A stretch of 7,268 nucleotides of DNA from an uncultured Neomegalonema sp. (GCA_937944035.1 CALDZQ010000343.1:1-7268), one strand, 5' to 3'. Shown: positions 1 through 6,422, counted from the first letter of the stretch. Notes: a model not told the origin generated them from the letters alone. Numbers and translations are program-made.

Positions 1-188
1 CAGGCCAGCAACGCCGCAATCCACAGCATCCCCGGCGCAATCCGCGCCAGCAATTCCGGCAGCGGGCCAACGCCGAACGGGACCAAACTGGCCGCGATGA
101 CAAAGAACGCGACGCCCAGCGCGCCGCCGCCGCCCGTGCGAAAGGCGATGCGCAAATCGCGCTTCACGATGGCCAAAAACCCGTTCAC
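1..188 (-). CDS. ccmB: Haem exporter protein CcmB, N-terminal fragment (runs off left edge)
   Basis: CcmB is the integral membrane subunit of the CcmABCD complex that handles haem for periplasmic cytochrome c maturation (System I). Only the first 62 codons are present. The reading frame starts at a GTG whose last two bases overlap the ccmA stop (GTGA, 4-nt overlap), then gives VNGFLAIVKRDLRIAFRTGG, the usual CcmB opening with a short basic cytoplasmic stretch. A first hydrophobic segment (ALGVAFFVIAASLVPFGVG) follows, then PELLARIAPGMLWIAALLA, a very characteristic CcmB block. There is no stop before the window edge. The start is set by the overlap; no ATG exists in frame nearby. Identity rests on recognition of the N-terminal pattern and on position immediately after ccmA, the normal order. 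The rest of the roughly 220-residue protein lies outside the window. Confidence 0.9.
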   Translation of the reverse strand, partial: MNGFLAIVKRDLRIAFRTGGGGALGVAFFVIAASLVPFGVGPLPELLARIAPGMLWIAALLA

Positions 189-859
189 CACGCCTCACCA
201 TCCAGCACCGCGTCATCCTCATGCGCGGTCGCCGTGTCGGCGGAGGGGGCAAAATCGGCGGGGTTCAGTCGCGCCGCCCCTTCGATTCCCAAATCGATAT
301 GCGTCGCCGCGATCACCATGCCGCCGCCCGCGCAATGCTCCCGCGCCAAAAGCGCCACCCTCGCGGCACTTTCCGTGTCCAAAGACACCGTCGGCTCGTC
401 CAGCAACCACAGCGGACGATCCACCAGCGCCAACCGCGCCAGCCCCAGCCGTCTTTTTTGCCCCGCCGATAAAACACGCACGGGTTGATCCGCCAAGAAC
501 CCCAGCGCCATCGACTCCAGCGCGACAGCCACCCGCTCGCGCGGTGCGTCATAAAGATCGGCGTAAAATTCCAGCGTCTCCCGCGCCGTAAACGCGGGCT
601 TCAGCGCATCCAGATGCCCCGCATACAGCACGTTCGAGACAAACTCCGCCCGATCACCGGACAAGGAGACCCCGCCCAGCACGGCATCCCCCGTCTCAGG
701 CGGCAACATCCCGCCCAGCATCCGCAGCAACGTGGATTTCCCGGAGCCGTTCGGCCCCGCAAGGATCAACGCGCGGCCCCGCTCCAGCGAAAAGCCAAGC
801 CGCGTGAACACGGTCCGGAACCCGCGCGTGACGCGGAAATTATCGACGCTCAGATGCAT
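185..859 (-). CDS. ccmA: Haem ABC exporter ATP-binding protein CcmA
   Basis: CcmA is the cytoplasmic ATPase of the CcmABCD complex; ATP hydrolysis releases haem-loaded CcmE for cytochrome c assembly. The 224-residue protein has Walker A GPNGSGKS (35-42), ABC signature LSAGQ (130-134), Walker B LWLLDEP (150-156) and an H-loop histidine in ATHIDLG (H187), a sequence typical of CcmA rather than of ABC ATPases in general. It is slightly longer than the usual 200-215 residues because of an acidic tail after about residue 200. The ATG overlaps the end of the aminotransferase gene by 10 nt and has no strong Shine-Dalgarno, so translational coupling is likely. Its stop overlaps the ccmB start. In many alphaproteobacteria the ccm genes have other upstream neighbours, so an aminotransferase directly upstream is unusual context rather than functional evidence. 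Confidence 0.95.
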   Translation of the reverse strand: MHLSVDNFRVTRGFRTVFTRLGFSLERGRALILAGPNGSGKSTLLRMLGGMLPPETGDAVLGGVSLSGDRAEFVSNVLYAGHLDALKPAFTARETLEFYADLYDAPRERVAVALESMALGFLADQPVRVLSAGQKRRLGLARLALVDRPLWLLDEPTVSLDTESAARVALLAREHCAGGGMVIAATHIDLGIEGAARLNPADFAPSADTATAHEDDAVLDGEAW

Positions 860-1782
860 TCATCAACCGTATCACGCTCAACCAGCTCTTTATACAAACC
901 CCGCAGCCGCGCCGATACCGGCCCCATCGACCCGTCCCCGATTTGCCGCTTGTCGATCTCGACCACCGGAGTAACCCCGCCGAAACTGCCCGTCATAAAC
1001 GCCTCATCCGCACCAAGCGTATCGACCAGCGTGTAATTGCGCTCAAACACGGGGATCGAATTCTCACGGCACAGATTTATCAGGTTCTGCCGCGTGATCC
1101 CGTTCATGCAGTAATCCCCCGTGCTGGTCCAAACCGCCCCTTTGCGCACGATGAAAAAGTTGCAGGAATTGGTCGTGTTCACAAACCCATACGGGTCCAG
1201 CATCAACCCCTCGTCCGCCCCGGCCTTCTCGGCCTGCACCGCCGCGAGCACGCAGTTCAGCTTTGAATGCGAGTTCAGCTTGGCGTCTTGGCTCATCGGC
1301 AACCCGCGCACTTGCGGAACCGTGGCCAGCCGCACCCCGCCCGTAAGGCTCGCCACCGGGGTCGAGTGTTCCATGATGATAACCATCGTCGGACCAAAGC
1401 GGGACAGATTAGGGTGTTGAAACGGTTTCGCCTTGCGCCCGCGTGTCACCATCAGGCGCGCATGGGCGTTATCATGCATATCGTTCGCCTTGCGCGTCAT
1501 CTCCAGCGCCGCAATCACCCCCGCGCGGTCCATGCCGATGTCGAGATCAATCGCAATCGCCGCCTCGAACAGCCGATCCAGATGCGGCTCCAGAAAAGCC
1601 CAGCGCCCGTTATAAAGCCGCAAGCCCTCCCAAACCCCGTCGCCCAGCATAAACCCGCTGTCGAAAACCGAGACTTTGGCCGCATCCCGATGATACAGCG
1701 CCCCGTCGACATAGATCTGCACATCCGCGTTGCGGGCGTCTTCCTCGGAGGCGTGGGTGATTCCGGTTTGCGGGGCGGGCAT
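850..1782 (-). CDS. PLP-dependent class IV aminotransferase (D-amino acid / branched-chain aminotransferase-like)
   Basis: A 310-residue fold-type IV PLP enzyme of the BCAT / D-amino acid aminotransferase / ADC lyase superfamily, expected to transfer amino groups between an amino acid and a 2-oxo acid in the cytoplasm. Recognisable blocks are IYVDGALYHRDAAKVSVFDSGF (23-44, given here as its pattern: YVDG then SVFDSGF), GDGVWEGLR (47-55), EPHLDRL with the probable phosphate-binding R70 (65-71), a lysine-bearing block SHSKLN (171-176, K174 the likely Schiff-base lysine) and GITRQN (228-233). The position where BCAT and D-AAT enzymes carry the glutamate that contacts the PLP ring nitrogen reads T203. 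The ATG at 1782 was chosen over a frame opening at 1836 because the family begins near it, GAAGGA lies 8 nt upstream, and the longer form would overlap the ArgE gene by 52 nt. Substrate cannot be assigned. Confidence 0.85.
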   Translation of the reverse strand: MPAPQTGITHASEEDARNADVQIYVDGALYHRDAAKVSVFDSGFMLGDGVWEGLRLYNGRWAFLEPHLDRLFEAAIAIDLDIGMDRAGVIAALEMTRKANDMHDNAHARLMVTRGRKAKPFQHPNLSRFGPTMVIIMEHSTPVASLTGGVRLATVPQVRGLPMSQDAKLNSHSKLNCVLAAVQAEKAGADEGLMLDPYGFVNTTNSCNFFIVRKGAVWTSTGDYCMNGITRQNLINLCRENSIPVFERNYTLVDTLGADEAFMTGSFGGVTPVVEIDKRQIGDGSMGPVSARLRGLYKELVERDTVDECI

Positions 1783-1784
1783 GG

Positions 1785-2939
1785 TTAAAATCCTTCGATC
1801 AGGCGCTCCACCAACCCGTCCAACATCGCGTCGCATCGGTCAAGCTGTTCGAGGGTGACAAACTCGTCCGGTTTGTGCCCCTGCGCCATTGATCCGGGGC
1901 CACAGACCACGCAAGGGATGCCCAGTTCCGCGCTGAACAGCCCCGCCTCCGTGCCGAACGCAACCTTGATCGTTCCGTTCGCCCCCGTCAGGCTTTTCAC
2001 AAACGCCACCGCCTCCGACGCCTGATCGGTGTTGAGACCGGGATAGCCGAACAGCCGCGAGAGCGTCACCCCCGTGTCCGGCGCACGGGTCCGGGCCTCG
2101 GCGGTCAGCGTGTCGGCCAGCGCCGCAAACCGCGCCTCAAACCCTTCCGTAGTCTCGGTGGCCAGATTGCGCACCTCGAAATCAACGACACAGTTATTGG
2201 GCACGATATTCAGCGCCACGCCGCCGCTCATCCTGCCCACATGCACGGTCGAGTATGGGACATCATAATCGCCGTCGCGATCTCCCTGCGCCTCAATATC
2301 CGCCTGTATCGCCCGCAGCCCCGCCACGTAGTCGCAGCCCATATGCAGCGCGTTCAACGCCATCGGGGCCAGCGCCGAATGGCCCTCCACCCCCTTGCAC
2401 GTCGCCCGGAACGCCGTCTTGCCCTTATGCCCCGTCGCCACCGCCATTGCCGTCGGCTCGCCGACGATGCACAGCGACGGCTTGAACGGCGACAGGCGCA
2501 AATGCTCGATCAGGCTTGGCACGCCCAGACAGCCAAGCTCCTCATCATACGAAAACGCCAGATACAGCGGCACTTTCAGGTCAGCATCCGCCGCCCGCAA
2601 CGCGGCCCGCATGGCAGAGGCGACAAACCCCTTCATATCAGCGGTCCCCCGCCCGTACAGCCGCCCGCCATCTTCGGTCAGCTCAAACGGCGGATAGGTC
2701 CAATCCTGCCCGTCGACAGGGACAACATCCGTATGCCCGGACAGCATCACCCCGCCCGATACCTGCGGGCCGATGGTCGCGAACAGGTTCGCCTTGCCCC
2801 CGGTTTCGTCAGGAATAACAACGCTATCAATGCCCGCACCTGCCAGAACCTCCGCAATCCAATCGATCAGCGGCCTGTTCGGGTCACGGCTGACACTCGC
2901 AAAAGCGATCAAACACGCAAGCATCTCTCTCGTCGTCAC
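1785..2939 (-). CDS. argE: Acetylornithine deacetylase (ArgE-type, M20 metallopeptidase family)
   Basis: Predicted to hydrolyse N-acetyl-L-ornithine to ornithine and acetate in arginine biosynthesis; some M20 relatives act on other N-acyl amino acids. The 384-residue length is normal for ArgE. Metal and catalytic residues of the di-zinc site are all visible: H69 and D71 in SGHTDVVPVDG, D101 in GRGTADMKGF, the E133-E134 pair in SYDEELGCLG, E161 in GEPT, and H355 in QGHKPDEFV. The dimerisation (lid) domain lies roughly at 170-280, between the two halves of the catalytic domain. The start is a GTG at 2939; an in-frame TAA lies only four bases upstream of it, and TTREMLACLIAFASVSRDPN matches the usual ArgE N-terminus. 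An ATG at 2924 is the alternative. It is the first visible gene of the minus-strand operon and its stop is 2 nt before the aminotransferase. Deacetylase plus aminotransferase may serve N-acyl amino acid use rather than only arginine synthesis; that is inference. Confidence 0.9.
   Translation of the reverse strand: MTTREMLACLIAFASVSRDPNRPLIDWIAEVLAGAGIDSVVIPDETGGKANLFATIGPQVSGGVMLSGHTDVVPVDGQDWTYPPFELTEDGGRLYGRGTADMKGFVASAMRAALRAADADLKVPLYLAFSYDEELGCLGVPSLIEHLRLSPFKPSLCIVGEPTAMAVATGHKGKTAFRATCKGVEGHSALAPMALNALHMGCDYVAGLRAIQADIEAQGDRDGDYDVPYSTVHVGRMSGGVALNIVPNNCVVDFEVRNLATETTEGFEARFAALADTLTAEARTRAPDTGVTLSRLFGYPGLNTDQASEAVAFVKSLTGANGTIKVAFGTEAGLFSAELGIPCVVCGPGSMAQGHKPDEFVTLEQLDRCDAMLDGLVERLIEGF
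1791..1796 (-). promoter_or_regulatory. Ribosome binding site of the class IV aminotransferase
   Basis: GAAGGA on the minus strand, inside the last codons of the ArgE-like gene and 8 nt before the ATG at 1782. It decides the start: the upstream in-frame ATG at 1836 would give 18 extra residues unlike the family. Confidence 0.6.
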
Positions 2940-3036
2940 ATTTTATCCATTCATCGCTCAGTTCAGTCACCGGCGGACACAAAGATCAGAGTTTTATACT
3001 GAGACAATTTTTCGCACAGGCACAGTTCGTGCAGTT

Positions 3037-3110
3037 GGTATCAAAATTCTATCGGTATCAAAAATCTAATCGATATAGTTTTCTGTCTTAATTTGATATA
3101 AAATCTATTT
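3037..3110 (+). repeat. Three degenerate direct repeats of about 17 nt upstream of the PilZ-methyltransferase gene
   Basis: Copy 1 is GGTATCAAAATTCTATC (3037-3053). Copy 2, GGTATCAAAAATCTAATC (3054-3071), abuts it directly. A weaker copy 3, TGATATAAAATCTATTT (3094-3110), lies about 40 nt after the start of copy 2 and overlaps the TATAAA element. Tandem sites of this length just upstream of a start are a common layout for transcription factor binding. Which protein binds, if any, is unknown, and AT-rich composition could produce part of the similarity, mainly for copy 3. Confidence 0.5.
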
Positions 3111-3148
3111 AAGCACGGAAAAAGTGAAGCGCCTGAAAAGGACGCATT

Positions 3149-3154
3149 AGGGGG
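3149..3154 (+). promoter_or_regulatory. Ribosome binding site of the PilZ-methyltransferase gene
   Basis: AGGGGG lies 4 nt upstream of the ATG at 3159. It supports that codon as the start, giving the full N-terminal PilZ-like domain. Confidence 0.6.
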
Positions 3155-3158
3155 ATCT

Positions 3159-4604
3159 ATGATTGCAGCGCACGCTGAAACCGCCGTCCTGAACGGCTTC
3201 AGACCAAACAGATTTCAGGCCGGTGAAATCTTTCACGGTACTGAAACGGCCTTCTTCAATGATACCGAACCATGCAAAATCCGCAATATCAGTTTCGAAG
3301 GTATCGGCCTGAGAAGCCGCACCAAAGTACGCGCGGGCGATGTGGTCGAAATCAGCATCCTTATCGGCGATAAGAAAGTCGTGCAGACCGGCGCGACAGT
3401 CGTGTGGAGCAATCCTGATAAAATCGGATGCGATTTCGGCTGCACAATCGAACACGGTCCGCTTGATCTTGAAGCCCTGCAACAAAATGTCGAGCGTCAC
3501 ACCATCCTTGAACGCGCGGGTTTTAACCGCAATGCGCAATTCGATCTCATTCCGGCGGAATATATCCGGCTCGGCGCACAGCTTACCCACGCCCTCTACG
3601 GTTTGCGCGACCGTTTGCAGGCTTTGGAAAACGCGGAGGCATTCAGGGGCGAGGCGCTCAACACCGACACGATGCAAACCATGATCGCGCAAGCGCAGCA
3701 GGGGTTTGAACTGATCTGGCAGGAGATGAACGAGATCGTGCGCCCGATCCCGCGCAATCACCCGCGCTTCGCCGCGATAAAATGGCATACCGAGAATATC
3801 CTCCGCCTGCCCCTCGCCGATGCGCCCATCGTCAAACGCTCGTTTGAAAAGCCCTTGGGCTATCCCGGCGACTATCAGATCATGCTCTACAATTACGAGA
3901 ATGAAGAGCACGCGGGGACGGGCACGCTCTACGATCAAATCGTTCACCGGATCGTCGCCACCACGGTCGGCGCGGGCATTCGCGCGCGGATGCTGCTGAC
4001 CCTCGACAACATCTTCAAGGATTATACGAACAGCGATTCCTCGCATGAACAACCGTTTGAAATTCTCAATGTCGGGTGCGGCCCCGCGCGTGAAATCAAG
4101 CTTTTGCTTGACCAAAACACGATAGACAAACCGATCAAGATCAACCTGATCGAACAGGACGAACAGGCGCTTCAATACGCGACCGAAGCGGCAGCGCCGG
4201 GCAAGTTCCGTGCGAATGGAAATGCGGCCATCGTGCCGTATCACGCCTCGTTCGCCGATCTGCTGCGCACCGGCAGGCTGACAGACCATCTCGGACCACA
4301 GGACGTTATCTACTCGCTTGGCCTCGTTGATTATTTCTCGATGGCGACCGCGAAACGCATGGCCCGCGATTTCTATGAAAAGCTCAAACCCGGCGGGCAA
4401 CTGATCTTCTGCAACGTCAACGACGCCCGCGAGGGGATCTACTGGCCGCTCGAATTCCTGTGCGATTGGACGATTCAATACCGCAACGAAGAACAGATGA
4501 TGGAAATGTTCGCCGACCTTCCGGGCGCGGAAGTGCGCCTTGAGCTGGAGGAAAACAAGCAGGTTTGGGTCATCTTCGCCCGCAAACCGCTCGACACCGC
4601 TTAA
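3159..4604 (+). CDS. PilZ-like domain fused to a PhcB-like SAM-dependent methyltransferase
   Basis: A 481-residue soluble protein with three parts. Residues about 15-98 look like a PilZ domain: NISFEGIG (43-50) fits the (D/N)xSxxG motif, and VVWSNPDKIGCDFG (81-94) fits the closing strands. The c-di-GMP-contacting RxxxR is represented only by RPNR (15-18), so ligand binding is uncertain. Residues about 110-290 are mostly helical and contain KPLGYPGDYQ (231-240), a block I recall from proteins annotated as 3-hydroxypalmitic acid methyl ester biosynthesis (PhcB) relatives. Residues 300-477 form a Rossmann methyltransferase: motif I ILNVGCGPA (302-310), an acidic strand end near D334, DVIYSLGLVDY (382-392) and LKPGGQLIF (409-417). 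There is no signal peptide or membrane segment. The gene stands alone on its strand, convergent with the histidine kinase. Methyltransferase fold is near certain; the PhcB-like substrate (a 3-hydroxy fatty acid) is inference, and a CheR-like or small-molecule methyltransferase remains possible. Confidence 0.8.
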   Translation: MIAAHAETAVLNGFRPNRFQAGEIFHGTETAFFNDTEPCKIRNISFEGIGLRSRTKVRAGDVVEISILIGDKKVVQTGATVVWSNPDKIGCDFGCTIEHGPLDLEALQQNVERHTILERAGFNRNAQFDLIPAEYIRLGAQLTHALYGLRDRLQALENAEAFRGEALNTDTMQTMIAQAQQGFELIWQEMNEIVRPIPRNHPRFAAIKWHTENILRLPLADAPIVKRSFEKPLGYPGDYQIMLYNYENEEHAGTGTLYDQIVHRIVATTVGAGIRARMLLTLDNIFKDYTNSDSSHEQPFEILNVGCGPAREIKLLLDQNTIDKPIKINLIEQDEQALQYATEAAAPGKFRANGNAAIVPYHASFADLLRTGRLTDHLGPQDVIYSLGLVDYFSMATAKRMARDFYEKLKPGGQLIFCNVNDAREGIYWPLEFLCDWTIQYRNEEQMMEMFADLPGAEVRLELEENKQVWVIFARKPLDTA

Positions 4605-4681
4605 ATCGGGTTGCGGCACGAAGCATCAGAGTTCACGCAGGTCTCAGCAGGTTGCTGAAAAACGATCTTGCGTCATAAAAA

Positions 4682-4716
4682 AGCTGTCACTCCCGTGAAA
4701 ACGGGAGGCTACTTTT
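4682..4716. terminator. Bidirectional hairpin terminator / REP-like palindrome
   Basis: The core CTCCCGT-GAAA-ACGGGAG (4690-4707) is a perfect 7-bp stem with a stable GAAA loop. AGC (4682-4684) and GCT (4708-4710) can extend it across a 5-nt bulge. TTTT follows at 4713-4716 on the plus strand, and an A-run at 4677-4682 becomes a T-run downstream of the hairpin on the minus strand. It therefore suits termination of both the plus-strand methyltransferase gene and the minus-strand kinase gene. The sequence also resembles the GTCATTCCCGCGAAAGCGGGAA type of palindrome that is scattered through many proteobacterial genomes. Confidence 0.55.
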
Positions 4717-4823
4717 CAACATTCTCTAAAAGCCGGCTCACTGTGGGATGTCAGAAAAGGCGAACATTTTCAAATGCTTGAGTTGATGCGGCCTTTATCA
4801 GCGAAGCACTCTCGCCCAACAGA

Positions 4824-4843
4824 CCCCGCATCGGAGTGCGGGG
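4824..4843. repeat. Perfect 7-bp palindrome, REP-like
   Basis: CCCCGCA and TGCGGGG flank the 6-nt loop TCGGAG. No T-run follows on either strand, which argues against an intrinsic terminator. Its shape resembles the CCCCGCA...TGCGGGG palindromes found in multiple copies in some alphaproteobacterial genomes. Copy number cannot be judged from one window. Confidence 0.45.
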
Positions 4844-4915
4844 AAGGGAAAAATGATAACGGTCAGTATTTAAGGCGATTTCAGGCAAGCGATCGCGGAT
4901 ACCCGGATGCGGGAC

Positions 4916-6346
4916 TCACGCGATTTCGGCCAAGCCGATGTCAGGGGTATCATCCAGAGCTTTTGGCGCCCTCACCAGCACTTCGGGCAGCTCAAGCGAC
5001 ACGCAGGTTCTTTCCCCCAGTGTGCTTTCGATATTCAGCTTACCGCCATGCGCCTCGGCAATGATCGAGCAGATCGCCAGCCCCAAACCCAACCCGCCGG
5101 TATTCCGCGAAAAGGCGCTTTCGGCTTGCTGGAACGGTTTGCGTATTTGCTCAACATCCTCCGGCGAAATCCCGATCCCGTAATCGGTGACGAGCAATTT
5201 CATGCCACCATCAACGGTGAACGCCGTGCAGACCTCCACCTGACCGCCGGTGTTCGAGAATTTGATCCCGTTTCCGATGATGTTCACAAGCGCCTGAACA
5301 ATGCGGGCCTCATCACCTGTGACACTGACATCATGCAAAAACGGCTCGACTTGCAGGATAGAAACCCCCGCCTCCCTTGCGTTTTCACGGCAGGAAACAA
5401 TCGCGGCACGTACCGCCGTAGACAGGTCAAACTCCCGGTGTACGAACTCGATCTTGTTCATCTCAGCACGGGACAAGTCCAGAATGTCATTGATTATATG
5501 CAGCAGTTGCTGGCCGCTGCTGTGGATATGCTGCGCATATTCGCGGTATTGAACCGGCTGCACCTTGCCCAGCATTTCAGATGAGATAATCTCGGAAAAC
5601 CCGATAATCGCATTCATCGGTGTGCGCAGTTCATGCGATACAACGGCCAGAAACTCCCCCTTCGCACGATCCGCTTTTTTGGCCTCATGGTACAGGTCAC
5701 GGATGTTGCGTTCGGAGGTCTCCAGATCAGAAATCATCTCCTCAAGATTGATTTCGTTCGCGTGTTGCCTGCGCTCCGTCAATTCGAGGAAGTAGACCCC
5801 GATGATATTGACGGCCGTTCCCATGATCTGGAAAAACCCATGCGCGACGGCGGCCTCGAAACTGATCGCTGAATAGGGGAAAACCGCCCAGAACAGCGCC
5901 AGAAACACCACCGAATAACGCACCATGAACCTGAAGCTGGGCAAGATAAACGCCGAGCAGCAGTACAAAATTATCATCACCCCGAACGGATAAACATCCG
6001 CCGCCATCCCCTCGACCACCGCGCACATGTAAATCACGTTGAGCGTCGGCAGCATCAGGTAAGCGCAGATGAGATTGTCGGTTCCGAACCGGCGATGGTG
6101 GTGGTTGAACAGATACGCCACAAACATCATGCCGGGGCAGACCAGACACAGCCTCAGCAGGATGAACAGCGTCGCATGATCGCCCGCGACGAAGAAATCC
6201 AAGATAACATGCGCCGCATACGCAATCGGGGCAGCGTACATGAAAAACACGCGCGACTTGGTTTTACGCCGGTGATTACGCTGAACGAACTCGCGTTCAG
6301 CGCCCGGCTCTTGGAACAACCTGTTTTTAAATATCGCAGAAACCAT
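4916..6346 (-). CDS. Membrane sensor histidine kinase, about six TM segments, no receiver domain
   Basis: A 476-residue sensor kinase that should autophosphorylate and pass phosphate to a separate response regulator. A basic N-terminus (NHRRKTKSR) precedes about six hydrophobic segments (roughly 33-53, 59-80, 91-110, 118-136, 139-158, 165-188), with no large periplasmic domain, so the signal is probably small, lipophilic or membrane-borne. A histidine cluster NHHHRR (81-86) lies between segments 2 and 3. A coiled-coil linker (about 190-230) leads to the HisKA H-box SHELRTPMN (H238), N-box NIIGNGIKFS (355-364, N359), G1 DYGIGIS (388-394), F-box PFQQ (404-407) and G2 GGLGLGL (417-423). The ATG at 6346 was chosen because GGTGGAG lies just upstream; a longer frame to 6448 would begin inside the upstream terminator. 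The layout resembles PhcS, LqsS and CqsS autoinducer kinases, but ligand type is inference. No response regulator is visible nearby. Confidence 0.9.
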   Translation of the reverse strand: MVSAIFKNRLFQEPGAEREFVQRNHRRKTKSRVFFMYAAPIAYAAHVILDFFVAGDHATLFILLRLCLVCPGMMFVAYLFNHHHRRFGTDNLICAYLMLPTLNVIYMCAVVEGMAADVYPFGVMIILYCCSAFILPSFRFMVRYSVVFLALFWAVFPYSAISFEAAVAHGFFQIMGTAVNIIGVYFLELTERRQHANEINLEEMISDLETSERNIRDLYHEAKKADRAKGEFLAVVSHELRTPMNAIIGFSEIISSEMLGKVQPVQYREYAQHIHSSGQQLLHIINDILDLSRAEMNKIEFVHREFDLSTAVRAAIVSCRENAREAGVSILQVEPFLHDVSVTGDEARIVQALVNIIGNGIKFSNTGGQVEVCTAFTVDGGMKLLVTDYGIGISPEDVEQIRKPFQQAESAFSRNTGGLGLGLAICSIIAEAHGGKLNIESTLGERTCVSLELPEVLVRAPKALDDTPDIGLAEIA

Positions 6347-6350
6347 AACA

Positions 6351-6357
6351 CTCCACC
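6351..6357 (-). promoter_or_regulatory. Ribosome binding site of the histidine kinase
   Basis: GGTGGAG ends 4 nt before the ATG at 6346 on the minus strand. The spacing is a little short, but this is the only good Shine-Dalgarno in the leader and it decides against the start 34 codons upstream. Confidence 0.55.
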
Positions 6358-6380
6358 CGATGGATGAAGTCAGTATCACT

Positions 6381-6409
6381 TCGATAGATTTACAATTTCC
6401 AACTTTCAA
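6381..6409 (-). promoter_or_regulatory. Weak candidate sigma70-type promoter of the histidine kinase
   Basis: On the minus strand TTGAAA (6409-6404) is followed after 17 nt by TATCGA (6386-6381). The -35 match is good and the -10 match poor. A kinase promoter is expected here because a terminator lies upstream at 6423-6456, but this exact pair is only a guess. Confidence 0.25.
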
Positions 6410-6422
6410 ACTAAAAGCATTT

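Larger units (their letters stand above)
2940..3158. promoter_or_regulatory. Divergent AT-rich promoter region
   Basis: This 219-nt gap separates the starts of the minus-strand argE operon and the plus-strand PilZ-methyltransferase, so it must hold promoters for both. It is clearly more AT-rich than the flanking genes, most strongly between 2995 and 3115. TATAAA at 3097-3102 is a possible -10-like element for the plus-strand gene, but no well-spaced -35 hexamer accompanies it, so no transcription start is proposed. Three related repeats lie in it (separate entry). On the argE side no convincing sigma70 pair was found. Confidence 0.45.
4605..4915. other. 311-nt non-coding region between convergent genes, rich in palindromes
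   Basis: No credible gene is seen here. It holds four hairpin-forming sequences: TCAGCA-GGT-TGCTGA (4644-4658), the GAAA-loop hairpin at 4690-4707, CCCCGCA-TCGGAG-TGCGGGG (4824-4843), and an imperfect long stem with outer arms ATCGCG (4892-4897) and CGCGAT (4919-4924) that spans the kinase stop codon. The density suggests termination for both converging genes plus inserted REP-like repeats. Confidence 0.6.

Noticed and set aside
485..1036. A 183-codon plus-strand frame opposite ccmA and the aminotransferase
   Set aside because: Basic low-complexity translation, antisense to two well-identified genes.
1783..1836. An 18-residue N-terminal extension of the aminotransferase starting at 1836
   Set aside because: It overlaps the conserved end of argE, and a better-placed ribosome binding site serves the ATG at 1782.
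2241..3002. A 253-codon plus-strand open frame opposite argE
   Set aside because: Its product is arginine- and proline-rich low-complexity sequence, typical of a shadow frame, and argE on the other strand has all its catalytic residues.
3147..4619. A 490-codon open frame on the minus strand covering the whole PilZ-methyltransferase gene
   Set aside because: It is antisense to a gene with clear PilZ and methyltransferase motifs and a good ribosome binding site; its translation shows no recognisable domain. Long antisense frames arise from codon bias in GC-rich DNA.
4644..4658. TCAGCA-GGT-TGCTGA hairpin as a terminator of the PilZ-methyltransferase gene
   Set aside because: It is followed by an A-run, not a T-run, on the plus strand, and on the minus strand the T-run precedes it, so it does not fit an intrinsic terminator.
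4907..5584. A 225-codon plus-strand frame opposite the histidine kinase
   Set aside because: It lies antisense to the conserved HisKA and ATPase domains and has no recognisable motif or ribosome binding site.
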